A model generated the notes under the pieces. The model was not told the DNA's origin. It saw only the letters and a program-made list of their open reading frames with translations, and did no database searches. Shown here one piece after another: positions 34,364-43,897 of a stretch of DNA of 64,000 bases. Source of the stretch: Acidobacteriota bacterium (GTDB lineage Bacteria; Acidobacteriota; Holophagae; Holophagales; Holophagaceae); assembly GCA_021794095.1 (NCBI GenBank), contig JAJYRN010000008.1, positions 1 to 64,000 on the forward strand. Direction: 5' to 3'. The translations under genes and the position numbers were made by a program. Position 1 is the first letter of the stretch. The number at the start of each line of letters is the position of its first letter.

Positions 34364-36382
34364 ATGCTCATCCTCCTGGTAGATGACGAACCCGCGAACC
34401 TCCAGCTGCTGAAAGTCCTGCTGGAGAGCCGGGGACACCGCACCGCCCTCGCCAGCAACGGGCAGGAGGCCCTGCTCCAGGCCCAGGCCGCCGCGCCGGG
34501 CCTGGTGATCTCCGACATCCTGATGCCGGTGATGGATGGCTACGGCCTCTGCCGGGCATGGATGCAGGATCCCCGCCTCCATGCCATCCCCTTCGTCTTC
34601 TACACCGCCACCTACCAGACCGACGAGGACGAGCAGCTGGGCCGCTCCATGGGCGCAGCGGAGTATCTGAGGAAGCCCATGGAGCCCGAACCATTCCTGG
34701 CCCAGATCGAGCGCGTGCTGGACCGGGCCCGGCAGGGCGTGTTGCATGCCCCCGAGGCGCCCCCGCTGGAGGAGCGCGCTTTCCTGAAGCTCTACAACGA
34801 ACGGCTGGTCCAGAAACTCGACAAGCGCCATGGCGAAGTCATCAAGCAGATGGCCGCGCTGAAGGAGGTCGAGGCTCTGCTGCGGATCAAGGGCGCCGCC
34901 CTGGAGGCTGCGGCCGATGGCATCGCCATCACCGACAGCCAGGGCGTCGTGGAATGGGCCAACCCCTCCTTCTCCCGGATCACAGGGCTCCCCGCCGACA
35001 GGCTGGTGGGCCATAGCCTTCGCGCGCTGCGGCGCGAGTCCCAGGATCCAGCCTTCTTCGAGCGCCTCTGGGACACGCTGATGGCCGGCCGCCCGTGGGA
35101 GGGCGAGATCGTCAACCGTCACGCGGATGGCAGCCTCCACACGGCCAAGACGACCATCACACCGGTCCGGAATGAACAGGGCGAGCGGACCCACTTCATC
35201 GAGATCATGCAGGACATCACCGGCTCCAAGCGGGTCGAGGCCGACCTCCGCCAGTCCCAGAAGATGGAGGCGGTGGGCCGGCTGGCGGGGGGTGTGGCCC
35301 ACGATTTCAACAACATGCTGAACGTCATCCTCATGAATACCGAGCTGTGCCTGGCCACGGCCCTCCTTCCCGAGGAGAGCCGGAAGCGCCTCCTGGATGT
35401 CCAGCAGGCCGCGGAGCGCTCCGCGGATCTCACCCGGCAGCTGCTCGCCTTCTCCCGCAAGCAGCCCGCCCAGCCGCAGCGGATCCTTCCCGATGTGGCC
35501 GTGGGCGAGAATCTGAAGCTCCTGCGGCGCCTCATCGGTGAAAACATTGATCTGACGTTCAAAGCCGAGCCCGGCACCTGGCCCATCCACATGGACCCCT
35601 CCCAGCTCAGCCAGATCCTGGCCAACCTGGTGATCAACGCCCGGGATGCCATCCCGGAATCGGGAACCATCTGCATCGAGACCGCCAACGTGAGCCCGGG
35701 CGAGGATGACCGGCTGTTCCACAGTGGCATGGCCCCTGGAGACTACGTGCAGATCAGCGTCAGCGATACCGGGTGCGGCATGGACCACACCACCCTCGAA
35801 CGCATCTTCGAGCCCTACTTCACCACCAAGGGCGAGGGCAAAGGTACCGGCCTGGGGCTCTCCATCGTCTATGGCATCGCCCAGCAGAATGGCGGCACCG
35901 TCTCCGCGTACAGCCACCTCGGCGTCGGCACCACGCTGAAGGTGTACCTCCCGCGGTGCGGGGAGCTGGACGTCGCGGCAGCGCCGGCCCCGAGGATGGA
36001 TCTGCCCCGCGGCGACGAAACCATTCTGGTGGCCGAGGATGAGCCCAGCATGCTCGAGGTGCTGCGCCGGGCCCTGGAGGGCCAAGGCTATACGGTGCTG
36101 GCCTCCAGCAACCCCATTGATGTCTGCTTCCTGGCCCAGCAGCACCCGGGCCCCATCCACCTGCTCCTCACGGATGTGGTGATGCCCGGCATCAACGGCA
36201 AGGAGCTGAGGGAACGGGTCGCCGCCCTCCGGCCCGGCATCCCGGCGCTGTTCATGTCCGGCTACACCGGCGACATCATGGCCAAGCGCGGCCTGCTGGA
36301 ACAGGAGATCCGCTTCCTCCAGAAACCCTTCCGGATCCAGGATCTGGCCCGGATGGTCCGCGCCGCGCTGGATGCCCGGTAG
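34364..36382 (+). CDS. Hybrid histidine kinase, REC-PAS-HisKA-HATPase-REC
   Basis: A 672-residue soluble hybrid kinase. An N-terminal receiver (LILLVDDEPANLQLLKVLL; residues 1-120) is followed by a coiled coil, a PAS domain (about 180-290), HisKA of the HDFNNML type (GGVAHDFNNMLNVIL), HATPase (LVINARDAIPESG, DTGCGMD, GTGLGLSIV) and a C-terminal receiver (LVAEDEPSMLEVL, LTDVVMPGINGKEL). There are no membrane segments. It belongs to the kinase and single-receiver cluster, and the two receivers suggest a phosphorelay. ATG 34364 has GGAG upstream. Confidence 0.92.
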   Translation: MLILLVDDEPANLQLLKVLLESRGHRTALASNGQEALLQAQAAAPGLVISDILMPVMDGYGLCRAWMQDPRLHAIPFVFYTATYQTDEDEQLGRSMGAAEYLRKPMEPEPFLAQIERVLDRARQGVLHAPEAPPLEERAFLKLYNERLVQKLDKRHGEVIKQMAALKEVEALLRIKGAALEAAADGIAITDSQGVVEWANPSFSRITGLPADRLVGHSLRALRRESQDPAFFERLWDTLMAGRPWEGEIVNRHADGSLHTAKTTITPVRNEQGERTHFIEIMQDITGSKRVEADLRQSQKMEAVGRLAGGVAHDFNNMLNVILMNTELCLATALLPEESRKRLLDVQQAAERSADLTRQLLAFSRKQPAQPQRILPDVAVGENLKLLRRLIGENIDLTFKAEPGTWPIHMDPSQLSQILANLVINARDAIPESGTICIETANVSPGEDDRLFHSGMAPGDYVQISVSDTGCGMDHTTLERIFEPYFTTKGEGKGTGLGLSIVYGIAQQNGGTVSAYSHLGVGTTLKVYLPRCGELDVAAAPAPRMDLPRGDETILVAEDEPSMLEVLRRALEGQGYTVLASSNPIDVCFLAQQHPGPIHLLLTDVVMPGINGKELRERVAALRPGIPALFMSGYTGDIMAKRGLLEQEIRFLQKPFRIQDLARMVRAALDAR

Positions 36383-36432
36383 AACGCAGGCCCGGCCCCT
36401 TCCTGGAGGGACCGGCATGCCAGTCTGCTGGG

Positions 36433-37272
36433 ATGCCGCTATCATCTAAGGTCATGGCGACGACCTTCCTCCTCAGCGGCCTGGCGCTGCTCCTCTACCT
36501 CGGAGCTGAGGCCTACTCCATTGCCCATCTCCGGCACGAGAAGCCCGCCTTCGGCCTCATTGCCAAGATCCTGCTCTCCCTTGGCTTCCTGGTGCATTTC
36601 GGGGCCCTGGAAATCGGGGGGCGGATCACCCACACGGTGCCCTACCGGGACTGGTCGGCCTCCATGTCCCTCTTCGCCTGGATGGTGGCCGGCTCGTACG
36701 GGATCCTGCGCCTCCGACACCGGGAAAGCTCCACCGGACCCTTCCTGATCCCCGTGGCCATCCTGTTCCTGGCCGTTTCCCTGGCCACCCAGCCCGCGCA
36801 TCCTCTCCCGCCTGATCCCCGCCTGACCGGCTCGGAGTTCGCGTTCCACGTCACCCTGGCGATCCTCGGCTACGCGGCGTTCACCCTCGCCTTCGTGCTG
36901 GCCCAGCTCTACCTGATTCAGATCCACCAGATCCACAAGCGGAAGCTGGGGCTGCTCTTTTCGCGCATGCCGGCCCTGGATGTGCTCTCCCGCATGCACC
37001 ACACCTCCATCGGCATCGGCGTGGTGTCCATCACCGTGGCCACCACCCTCGGCTTCATCCGCGCCGACACGAACTGGGCCACCGTCTGGGATCCCAAGGT
37101 GGCCATCACCCTGCTGCTGATCGCGGTGTACGTGTTCTGCCTGCTGGCCGGGCGCCTGCTGAACTGGAGCGGCAAGCGGATCGCCTGGCTGTCCATCGCC
37201 GGCTATTTCCTGCTGCTGTTTTCCTACACCATCGTGAACCTTTTCATCACGCAGGAGCACGTGTTCCGTTGA
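36433..37272 (+). CDS. HemX/CcsA-like inner-membrane protein
   Basis: A 279-residue protein with about eight membrane segments. It resembles the CcsA/CcmC cytochrome-assembly family and HemX, which modulates glutamyl-tRNA reductase and lies next to hemA in many bacteria. The conserved SLFAWMVAGSYG and VLDVLSRMHHTSIGIGV-like stretches with paired His fit a heme-handling protein. Its stop overlaps the hemA TTG start. ATG 36454 is a possible alternative, preceded by TATCAT at 36440, which would give a leaderless message. Confidence 0.85.
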   Translation: MPLSSKVMATTFLLSGLALLLYLGAEAYSIAHLRHEKPAFGLIAKILLSLGFLVHFGALEIGGRITHTVPYRDWSASMSLFAWMVAGSYGILRLRHRESSTGPFLIPVAILFLAVSLATQPAHPLPPDPRLTGSEFAFHVTLAILGYAAFTLAFVLAQLYLIQIHQIHKRKLGLLFSRMPALDVLSRMHHTSIGIGVVSITVATTLGFIRADTNWATVWDPKVAITLLLIAVYVFCLLAGRLLNWSGKRIAWLSIAGYFLLLFSYTIVNLFITQEHVFR

Positions 37273-38570
37273 GCCATCCAGACGAATCACCGCTGCTGCT
37301 GGTGGGCTGGGATTTCCGACAGACTCCTGTGGAGCTGCGGGAACGCCTCGCCTTCACCCCCGAACGGATCGAAGAGGCCATCCAACGCCTCCGCCAGGAA
37401 GGCCTGTTGGCCGAAGGTGTCATCGTCTCCACCTGCAATCGGACTGAGATTTATGGCCTGCGCGGAACCGCCGAGGTGGAAGGCGATCCCCTGGCAGCCC
37501 TCACCCGTTTCGTAGCCGATTTCCACGGCGTCCCCCTTCCCGACGTGCAGGCCGCAGGCTTTCACCATTCGGGCGCCGATGCGGTGCGCCACCTGCTCCG
37601 CGTGGCCGCTGGGCTGGAATCCCTGGCCCTCGGTGAGCACCAGATCCTCGGCCAGGTGCGCGAGGCGTTCCGGTTCGCCTCGAATGCCGGCCTCACCCGG
37701 GCCGTGCTCAACCGGCTCTTCCAGAAGGCGCTGGAAGCCGGCAAGCGCGTCCGCAACGAGACTGGCCTCAACTCCCGGCCCATCTCCATCCCCGGCGTGG
37801 CCATCGAGCTGGCCCAGAAGATATACGAAGACCTGGCGCCGCGCCGCTTCCTCATCCTGGGCGCCGGGGAAACCAGCTCCATCTTCTACGACCTGCTCGT
37901 GGCCCGGGGCGCCAAGCACATCGAAGTGGTGAACCGCACCTTCGAGAAAGCGGAGGCCCTGTGCAAGCGCGGCGGGCAGGCCTACCCCTGGGAGGATCTG
38001 GCCGCGCGCATCCCCAAGGCCGATGTGGTGGTGAGCGCCACTTCCTCCACGGAGCCCGTCATCACGCGAGAGGATGTGCGCAAGGCCGTCTCCCAGCGCC
38101 GGGGCCAGCCCCTCTTCTTCCTGGATCTCGGCATCCCCCGGAACGTGGATCCCCAGGTGGCTGACCTTGACAATGCCTTCCTCTACGCCGTGGACGACCT
38201 CCAGGAGATCGCCGAGCGGAACCGGCAGGAGCGCCAACGGGAAGTGGTGCCCGCCATGGCGATCCTCGAAGAGGAACTGGAGGACTTCCTGGCCTGGTTC
38301 GGCTCCCTGGCCGTGGTGCCCACCATCGCGGCCCTGCGGCGGAAATTCGAATCCATCCGCGAGGCCGAATTCGACCGGTCCCTGGAAAAGCTGAACCACC
38401 TGAGTCCCGCCGACCGCGAGAAGATCCGCCTCATGGCCCAGTCCATGGTGCGCTCCCTGCTGCGCCGGCCGACGGAAGCCCTCAAGGAGGAGAAGGATCC
38501 CGCCCGCCGCCTGGAACGCGCCGAGGCCGCCCAGGTGCTCTTTGATCTGGATCTGGAAGCCAAGGGCTAG
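37269..38570 (+). CDS. hemA: Glutamyl-tRNA reductase
   Basis: A 433-residue enzyme converting glutamyl-tRNA(Glu) to glutamate-1-semialdehyde, the first committed step of tetrapyrrole synthesis. The catalytic Cys56 lies in STCNRTEIYG. Other marks are LGEHQILGQVR, the NADPH-binding LILGAGETS, VVNRT and DLGIPRNVDP. The start is TTG, overlapping the hemX stop, which implies coupled translation. Heme supply suits the cytochromes encoded further downstream. Confidence 0.96.
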   Translation: MSHPDESPLLLVGWDFRQTPVELRERLAFTPERIEEAIQRLRQEGLLAEGVIVSTCNRTEIYGLRGTAEVEGDPLAALTRFVADFHGVPLPDVQAAGFHHSGADAVRHLLRVAAGLESLALGEHQILGQVREAFRFASNAGLTRAVLNRLFQKALEAGKRVRNETGLNSRPISIPGVAIELAQKIYEDLAPRRFLILGAGETSSIFYDLLVARGAKHIEVVNRTFEKAEALCKRGGQAYPWEDLAARIPKADVVVSATSSTEPVITREDVRKAVSQRRGQPLFFLDLGIPRNVDPQVADLDNAFLYAVDDLQEIAERNRQERQREVVPAMAILEEELEDFLAWFGSLAVVPTIAALRRKFESIREAEFDRSLEKLNHLSPADREKIRLMAQSMVRSLLRRPTEALKEEKDPARRLERAEAAQVLFDLDLEAKG

Positions 38571-38574
38571 CCCT

Positions 38575-39243
38575 TCAGCGCGTGGCCACCCGCTGGAACC
38601 GGAAGACCACATTGCGCTGGAGGGCGCGGCCTTCAGGTGTCGTGGGATCGCCCTTGATCTGTGTGTCGCCCCGGGCTTCCACGGCCAGGTGCGCGGGATT
38701 CACGCCCAGATCGCGCAGATAGCGCCAGACCGTCTCGGCCCGCTCAGCACTCAGGGCCAGGGCATCCCCACCGGGGCCCTTCTCGCCGGGCGCGGCATGC
38801 CCCTCGCACACCACCGTGAAACCGGGATAGCGCTGGATCAGCTGGGAGATCCGCACCAGCAGCACATCGCTGCCCGGCGTCAGGGCGTAACTCCCCTCGT
38901 TGAAGATGAGGGAGCCATGAAAGCTCACCACGCGCAGCTCCGCACCCACCTCGCGCCCAGATTCGGTCTGAAGGTCGTTGAGCAGCTTCTCCAGATCCGC
39001 CGCCTTGGCCGGGGCCACGCCCCGGGAACCCGGCAGGATGCCATCCGCCGTCGGCTTCACGCCGAGGGCCTTCTGGATGGACTGGACCGCCTGCTGGAGT
39101 TTGGCGGTGTCGTGGGCCGAAAAAGAATACAGCAGCGCGAAGAAGGCCATGAGCTGGACCATCAGATCCGCGAAGGTGATCAGCCAGAGCGATTCCAGGT
39201 CCGCTTTCCGGCGGGCGAACCGGATGGGGGCCTGATTGGCCAT
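38575..39243 (-). CDS. motB: MotB-like flagellar stator protein
   Basis: A 222-residue protein with one N-terminal membrane segment containing the proton-carrying Asp in LITFADLMVQLMAFF, then a periplasmic OmpA/MotB peptidoglycan-binding domain (VVCEGHAAPGE, LSAERAETVWRYLRDLGV). MotB anchors the stator to peptidoglycan and carries protons. It follows motA by 1 bp. Convergent with hemA. The stator genes stand alone here, without other flagellar genes; a role with another proton-driven device is possible. Confidence 0.9.
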   Translation of the reverse strand: MANQAPIRFARRKADLESLWLITFADLMVQLMAFFALLYSFSAHDTAKLQQAVQSIQKALGVKPTADGILPGSRGVAPAKAADLEKLLNDLQTESGREVGAELRVVSFHGSLIFNEGSYALTPGSDVLLVRISQLIQRYPGFTVVCEGHAAPGEKGPGGDALALSAERAETVWRYLRDLGVNPAHLAVEARGDTQIKGDPTTPEGRALQRNVVFRFQRVATR

Positions 39244-39244
39244 C

Positions 39245-40003
39245 TCAGCCCCTCCCGCGGTCGCGTTCCCGCGGCGCGAGGAAGGCTTTGAGCTGGGTTT
39301 CCAGCGCCGAAGGATTCACCTCGGCCTCAATGCCCAGCACGCCTTCCATCATGATCTGCTTGAGCTGCATCTCCTCCCGGCTGCGCACCTCCAGCTTCCC
39401 GGCGATGGGAATGGCCAGCAGGTAGGCGATGACCGCGCCGTAGAGGGTGGAGAGCAGTGAGAGCGCCATGGCCCCGCCGATGTTGGCGGGATCCTTGATG
39501 CTGGCGAAGAGCTGCACCATGCCGATCAGCGTGCCCACCATGCCGAAGGAGGGGGCGGCCAGCGCGATGAAGCGGAAGATTTCCTGGCCCTGGTGGTGGC
39601 GTTCCTGGGTGGCCCGCAATTCCTGCCCCAGCACCTCGCGGATGTGATCCCGGCCCGCCCGGTCCACCACCATCCGCAGCCCCTTCGCCAGGAATCCTTC
39701 CACATCCAGGTACTTCTCCAGGTTGATGAGCCCCTCGCGGCGCGCCCGCTGGGACAGCCCCACGATCTCGGCGATCACCTCCTGGGAATCCGGCGTCCGC
39801 GTGGAAAAGGCCCGGGAGGCGATGGAGAAGGCATAGCGCACATGATCCAGCGGGAAGCGGATCAGCGTGGCCGAGATCACCCCGCCAATGACCACCATCG
39901 TGCTGGGCGGATTGAAGAAGATCCGCGGGTTCGGCCCGAAGCCGATGGCCACCCCCAGCAGCAGAAAGCCCAGCAGCACCCCGATGAAACTGCCTCGATC
40001 CAT
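39245..40003 (-). CDS. motA: MotA-like flagellar stator protein
   Basis: A 252-residue inner-membrane protein with four membrane segments, of the MotA/PomA type. Marks are NPPSTMVVIGGVISATLIRFP, the cytoplasmic RREGLINLE, and APSFGMVGTLIGMV before the fourth segment. Together with MotB it forms the ion-driven stator. It is upstream of motB, nearly touching, and 54 bp downstream of a methyltransferase gene on the same strand. Confidence 0.92.
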   Translation of the reverse strand: MDRGSFIGVLLGFLLLGVAIGFGPNPRIFFNPPSTMVVIGGVISATLIRFPLDHVRYAFSIASRAFSTRTPDSQEVIAEIVGLSQRARREGLINLEKYLDVEGFLAKGLRMVVDRAGRDHIREVLGQELRATQERHHQGQEIFRFIALAAPSFGMVGTLIGMVQLFASIKDPANIGGAMALSLLSTLYGAVIAYLLAIPIAGKLEVRSREEMQLKQIMMEGVLGIEAEVNPSALETQLKAFLAPRERDRGRG

Positions 40004-40057
40004 GGTTCGACCTCGGAAGGAGTATCGGCGGATCAGCCAGAATCCCCTAGAAACGAC

Positions 40058-40918
40058 TCAAATCCCGGGCGGAAACCCCAGGGCGAGGCGGATGCGGGCG
40101 ATGGAGGGGGCGACGCGGCCGTCGGCGTGGCGAATGAGGATAGGGGGTTCCACCTCGGGGCATTCGGCGCGGGTTTCGAACGCCTCGGGAAGATCCTGGC
40201 GGCGGGTGGCGGCGAAGAGATCGAGGCCGTAGGGCTCGCCTTCCTTGAAGACGACCTCGCGGCGGTGGAGGCACAGCAGACCAGCCTCGCGTAAAGCGCC
40301 GAGGGCGCGGTCCCGCTGGTCGTTGGGGAAGACGCAGGCGAAGAGTCCGCCAGGAGCCAGAATGCGAGCTGCGGCGTGGGCGTAGTCGGCGATGTTCCCG
40401 CGCACTTCCAGGCGGGCGGGCACGGCCTGGGGGTGCGCGGCGGGCACGCGGCTGCCTTCGGGCCAGTAGGGTGGCGTGCCGAGCACCAGATCAAAGGGGG
40501 CCTCTCCGCCCAGCACGGCGGGATCCCGGAGATCGCCTTCGTGGATGAGGTAGCGGTCGCCCAGACCGTTGTAGGCCGCGCTCTTGCGGGCCAGGGCAGC
40601 ACTCTGGGCCTGGGCCTCGACGGTGTGGAGGGTGGCGCCGGGGCAGCGCCAGGCGGCCAGCAGCCCCACGCTGCCGATGCCCGAGCCCAGGTCGGCGATG
40701 CGCTCTGGCCGGGGGCACCAAGTGGTGCCGTACCAGGCGGTCAGCAGGTCGTCCACGCTGAAGCGATGGCCCTTGGCCTTCTGGAAAATCCGCCAGCGGC
40801 CACAGAGGCCATCCAGCGTCTCGTCCGCCTCGGGCGAAAACCCTCCAGGCGGCACCGGACCGGGGCGGGTCCAGCCTTTGAAGGCGGGGGCATCGTCGGG
40901 ATGGGATCGGCGCGGCAT
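40058..40918 (-). CDS. TrmN6-like methyltransferase
   Basis: A 286-residue SAM-dependent methyltransferase of the type that modifies tRNA1(Val) adenine-37 (YfiC/TrmN6) or related RNAs. SAM motif IADLGSGIGSVGLLAAW and the catalytic loop LVLGTPPYW (in place of the usual NPPY) are visible. Also FSVDDLLTAWY near the N-terminus as in that family. A typical TTGCAC-17-GACACT promoter lies exactly 6 nt before the ATG. Divergent from relA/spoT. Confidence 0.8.
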   Translation of the reverse strand: MPRRSHPDDAPAFKGWTRPGPVPPGGFSPEADETLDGLCGRWRIFQKAKGHRFSVDDLLTAWYGTTWCPRPERIADLGSGIGSVGLLAAWRCPGATLHTVEAQAQSAALARKSAAYNGLGDRYLIHEGDLRDPAVLGGEAPFDLVLGTPPYWPEGSRVPAAHPQAVPARLEVRGNIADYAHAAARILAPGGLFACVFPNDQRDRALGALREAGLLCLHRREVVFKEGEPYGLDLFAATRRQDLPEAFETRAECPEVEPPILIRHADGRVAPSIARIRLALGFPPGI

Positions 40919-40924
40919 CCCCCA

Positions 40925-40953
40925 AGTGTCGTGGATGTCAGCCCTGGGTGCAA
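40925..40953 (-). promoter_or_regulatory. Promoter of the TrmN6-like gene
   Basis: On the minus strand TTGCAC and GACACT are 17 bp apart, and the -10 element is 6 nt from the start codon. This predicts a leaderless or nearly leaderless transcript. On the other strand CACACT at 41020 lies 6 nt before the relA/spoT ATG in the same way. Confidence 0.5.
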
Positions 40954-41019
40954 AAGAGGCTACCCGGTTCTTTCCCGCACTTCCGAAAATCCACCCTGGC
41001 GTGGGCTGCCCGGCTGCGC

Positions 41020-41031
41020 CACACTCCCTCC
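41020..41031 (+). promoter_or_regulatory. Candidate -10 element (CACACT) 6 nt before relA/spoT
   Basis: CACACT is separated by CCCTCC from the ATG. No ribosome-binding sequence is present. The -35 region has only a partial match. The spacing equals that of several other genes in the window. Confidence 0.35.
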
Positions 41032-43257
41032 ATGGCTGACCTAGGGACGTCCCCGGAGCCCACCCTCCGAGAGGGGGAAGGCTCAGCCTGCGAGGGCGAC
41101 AGTTGCCTCACCCTGGACGGGGCCTTCATCCGCGTGCGGACAGCCTTCCTGACCCACCATCCGGAGGGGGATGTGGCCCTGCTCCTGCGGGCCTTCTCCG
41201 TGGGCCGGGAGATGCACCGGACCCAGGTGCGCAAGAGCGGCGAGCCCTACTTCTTCCATCCCCTGGCCGTGGCCCAGAGCCTGGCGGAGTGGCGGCTGGA
41301 CGCGGTGAGCGTGGCCTGCGGGATGCTCCACGATGTGGTGGAGGACACCCTGATGACCCTCCCCCAGGTGCGGGCGCAGTTCGGGGAGGAGATCGCCGAG
41401 ATCGTGGACGGCCTGACGAAGATGAGCAAGCTGGCCTTCACGGACAAGCACCTGCTCAATGCCGAGAACGTCCGCAAGCTGCTCGTGGCCATGGGCAAGG
41501 ACGTGCGGGTGCTGCTGGTGAAGCTGGCCGATCGCCTGCACAACATGAAGACCCTCGACGTCATGGACGAGGAGAAGCGCCGGCGCATTTCGCGGGAGAC
41601 GCTGGAGCTGTTCGCGCCCCTGGCCAACCGCCTGGGCATGGGCGCGGTGCGGCTGGAGCTGGAGGATCTCGCGTTCCGCCAGCTGGAACCGGAGCGCTAT
41701 GCGGAACTGAAGGGTGCGGTGGAAGGCAAGCGCGCGAAGATCGCCGAAACCATCCAGGAGATCCAGGGCGCCATGGAGGCCATCCTGCGCCAGCAGGGCA
41801 TCGCCGCCCAGGTCTACGGCCGCGTGAAGCACCTCTACGGCATCTGGAAGAAGATGGGCGCCCAGGCCAAAGGCTTCGAGGACATCCACGACTGGCTGGC
41901 CTACCGGATCATCTGTCCCGACCGCGCGAGCTGCTACACGGCGCTGGGCCTGATCCACGCGCTGTACAAGCCCGTTCCCGGCAAGTTCAAGGACTACATC
42001 AGCCTGCCCAAGGAGAACGGCTACCAGAGCATCCACACGTCGGTGCTGATGAAGTCCGGGGACATCTTCGAGGTGCAGATCCGCACCCCGGAGATGCACC
42101 AGCACGCCGAGGAAGGCATCGCCAGCCACTGGACCTACAAGGACGGGCGCATCGCCAACCGCTCGGAGATCAACCAGGTGGCCTTCCTGCGCCGCATGGT
42201 GGAGCTGCACCAGGACGCCCAGGACAGCCGCGACCTGGTCGCCAACCTCCGCGGCGAGCTGACCTTCGGCCGCATCCAGGTATTCACGCCCAAGGGCGAC
42301 CTCCGCAGCCTCGTGGAGGGCAGCACGCCGGTGGATTTCGCCTATGCCATCCACACCCAGGTAGGCCACCACTGCGTCGGCGCCAAGGTGAACGGCCGCA
42401 TCGTGCCCCTCAAGCACACCCTCCAGAACGGCGATCGCGTGGAGATCCTCACCCGGCCTGATCACAAGCCCAGCCGGGATTGGCTGGGCTTCGTCAAGTC
42501 CGCAAGCGCCAAGAGCCGCATCCAGGCCTACATCCGCGACGAGGAGCGCGCCTACGCCCTCACCCACGGCAAGGAGCGCCTGGAGCGGGAATCCCGCGCC
42601 ATGGGGGTGCGCCTGGACGATCCCGAGACCCAGGCCAAGCTCGACGCCCGCCTGGTGGAGCTGAAGCTCGCGGATTGGGAAGCCGCCTACGTGGCCCTGG
42701 GATTCGGCCGCCTCACCGTCCACAAGCTCATCGAGCCCCTCGTCCCCGAACCCGAGCGCGCCAAACCGCGGGAAGAGGCCAGCAACCTTTTGGATGCGGT
42801 GGTGGTGGGTGATACCACAGGCATCCTCTACACCCTGGCCGCCTGCTGCAAACCCATCTGGGGCGACGAAGTGGTGGGCTACGTCACCCGCACCCGGGGC
42901 ACGGCCATCCACCGGGCCGACTGCCCCCAGCTCAACACCGCCACCCTGCATCCCGAGCGGCGCGTCAACGTGGCCTGGGGCAAGCATGGGCTCGAGCTCT
43001 ACGACACGGAAATCGCCCTCACCACCGAGGATCGGCCGGGCATGGTGGCCGCCATTTCCGAGGGCATCCAGCGCGTGGGGATCAACGTCCAGCGGTTCCA
43101 TGGGTCCGCCACGGAAGAGGGCGCGGGACTCTTCCACATCGCCCTGCGGGTGAGGGACCGGACCCATCTGGTGGAGTTGATGGCCAGCCTCCGGCGCATC
43201 CGCGGCGTCTACACCGTGGAGCGCGTGCGGGGGTCGGTCTTCGGGAAAATGCGGTGA
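41032..43257 (+). CDS. Bifunctional (p)ppGpp synthetase/hydrolase
   Basis: A 741-residue RelA/SpoT homologue. Domains: HD hydrolase with LHDVVEDT (His100-Asp101), synthetase domain (KHLYGIWKKM, FKDYISLPKENGYQSIHTSV), TGS (VFTPKGDLRSLVEGSTPVDFAYAIH), a zinc-finger-like region (LAACCKP..GD..VGY) and C-terminal ACT. The KFKD motif has the basic form found in bifunctional Rel/SpoT proteins. It governs the stringent response to starvation. ATG 41032 fits the domain start, with an upstream -10-like CACACT at 6 nt and no ribosome-binding site. Its stop overlaps the Nudix gene start. Confidence 0.95.
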   Translation: MADLGTSPEPTLREGEGSACEGDSCLTLDGAFIRVRTAFLTHHPEGDVALLLRAFSVGREMHRTQVRKSGEPYFFHPLAVAQSLAEWRLDAVSVACGMLHDVVEDTLMTLPQVRAQFGEEIAEIVDGLTKMSKLAFTDKHLLNAENVRKLLVAMGKDVRVLLVKLADRLHNMKTLDVMDEEKRRRISRETLELFAPLANRLGMGAVRLELEDLAFRQLEPERYAELKGAVEGKRAKIAETIQEIQGAMEAILRQQGIAAQVYGRVKHLYGIWKKMGAQAKGFEDIHDWLAYRIICPDRASCYTALGLIHALYKPVPGKFKDYISLPKENGYQSIHTSVLMKSGDIFEVQIRTPEMHQHAEEGIASHWTYKDGRIANRSEINQVAFLRRMVELHQDAQDSRDLVANLRGELTFGRIQVFTPKGDLRSLVEGSTPVDFAYAIHTQVGHHCVGAKVNGRIVPLKHTLQNGDRVEILTRPDHKPSRDWLGFVKSASAKSRIQAYIRDEERAYALTHGKERLERESRAMGVRLDDPETQAKLDARLVELKLADWEAAYVALGFGRLTVHKLIEPLVPEPERAKPREEASNLLDAVVVGDTTGILYTLAACCKPIWGDEVVGYVTRTRGTAIHRADCPQLNTATLHPERRVNVAWGKHGLELYDTEIALTTEDRPGMVAAISEGIQRVGINVQRFHGSATEEGAGLFHIALRVRDRTHLVELMASLRRIRGVYTVERVRGSVFGKMR

Positions 43258-43892
43258 ACCCCATGACAGCGGCCCCCTGGCGCCCCCCGGAGGACGCGCC
43301 CCCCGTGTCCTGGGGGCGCGTCGAGGCGAGCCTGCGCGCACCCCAGCGCGGGCCGCGCGCCCATCAGCTCAGTCCGCGAACCCCCCAGGACTCCCTCCGG
43401 GCCGCCGTGGGCGTGATCCTCTGGGGAGACGCCCTCGGCGCCCGCAAGCTGGTGCTGGTGCAGCGCGGTTTCGGCGCCCCGCGCCACGCCGGGGAGCTGG
43501 CCTTCCCGGGTGGCATGGCCGAGCCCCGGGACCGGGATCTGCCCGCCACCGCCCGGCGCGAAGTGGCCGAGGAGACGGGCGTGGCGGAAGGCCTCTGGGA
43601 GCTGGGGTGCTTCCCGGACGGCGTGGCGAAGGACCGCATCCGGTTCACCCCCGTCTTCTTCCGCTGGGAGGCGCCCCGGCCCGCCTTCCACCTGGACCGC
43701 GAGCTGGAGCAGATCCTGATGCTGCCCCTGGCCCCGTTGATGGACGCCCCCTGGACCGTGGAGCGGCTGGAACGCTACGGCATCCCCCTGGAGGTGCCGA
43801 GACTGGAGCTGCCGCAGGCTCCGCTGTGGGGCGCCACGGCCTTCGTGCTCAAAGCCTGGCTGGACGTGCTGGCGGCCTGCCCAGAGCCCTGA
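43254..43892 (+). CDS. Nudix hydrolase of the CoA-pyrophosphatase type
   Basis: A 212-residue enzyme. The Nudix box FPGGMAEPRDRDLPATARRE plus VAEETGV follows the spacing of CoA pyrophosphatases (NUDT7/YeaB type), with LAFPGG before it. These cleave CoA and its esters to 4'-phosphopantetheine and adenosine 3',5'-bisphosphate. Start GTG 43254 overlaps the relA/spoT stop; ATG 43263 is an alternative. A two-hairpin repeat element begins right after its stop and may act on its 3' end. Confidence 0.85.
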   Translation: MNPMTAAPWRPPEDAPPVSWGRVEASLRAPQRGPRAHQLSPRTPQDSLRAAVGVILWGDALGARKLVLVQRGFGAPRHAGELAFPGGMAEPRDRDLPATARREVAEETGVAEGLWELGCFPDGVAKDRIRFTPVFFRWEAPRPAFHLDRELEQILMLPLAPLMDAPWTVERLERYGIPLEVPRLELPQAPLWGATAFVLKAWLDVLAACPEP

Positions 43893-43897
43893 CGTCT

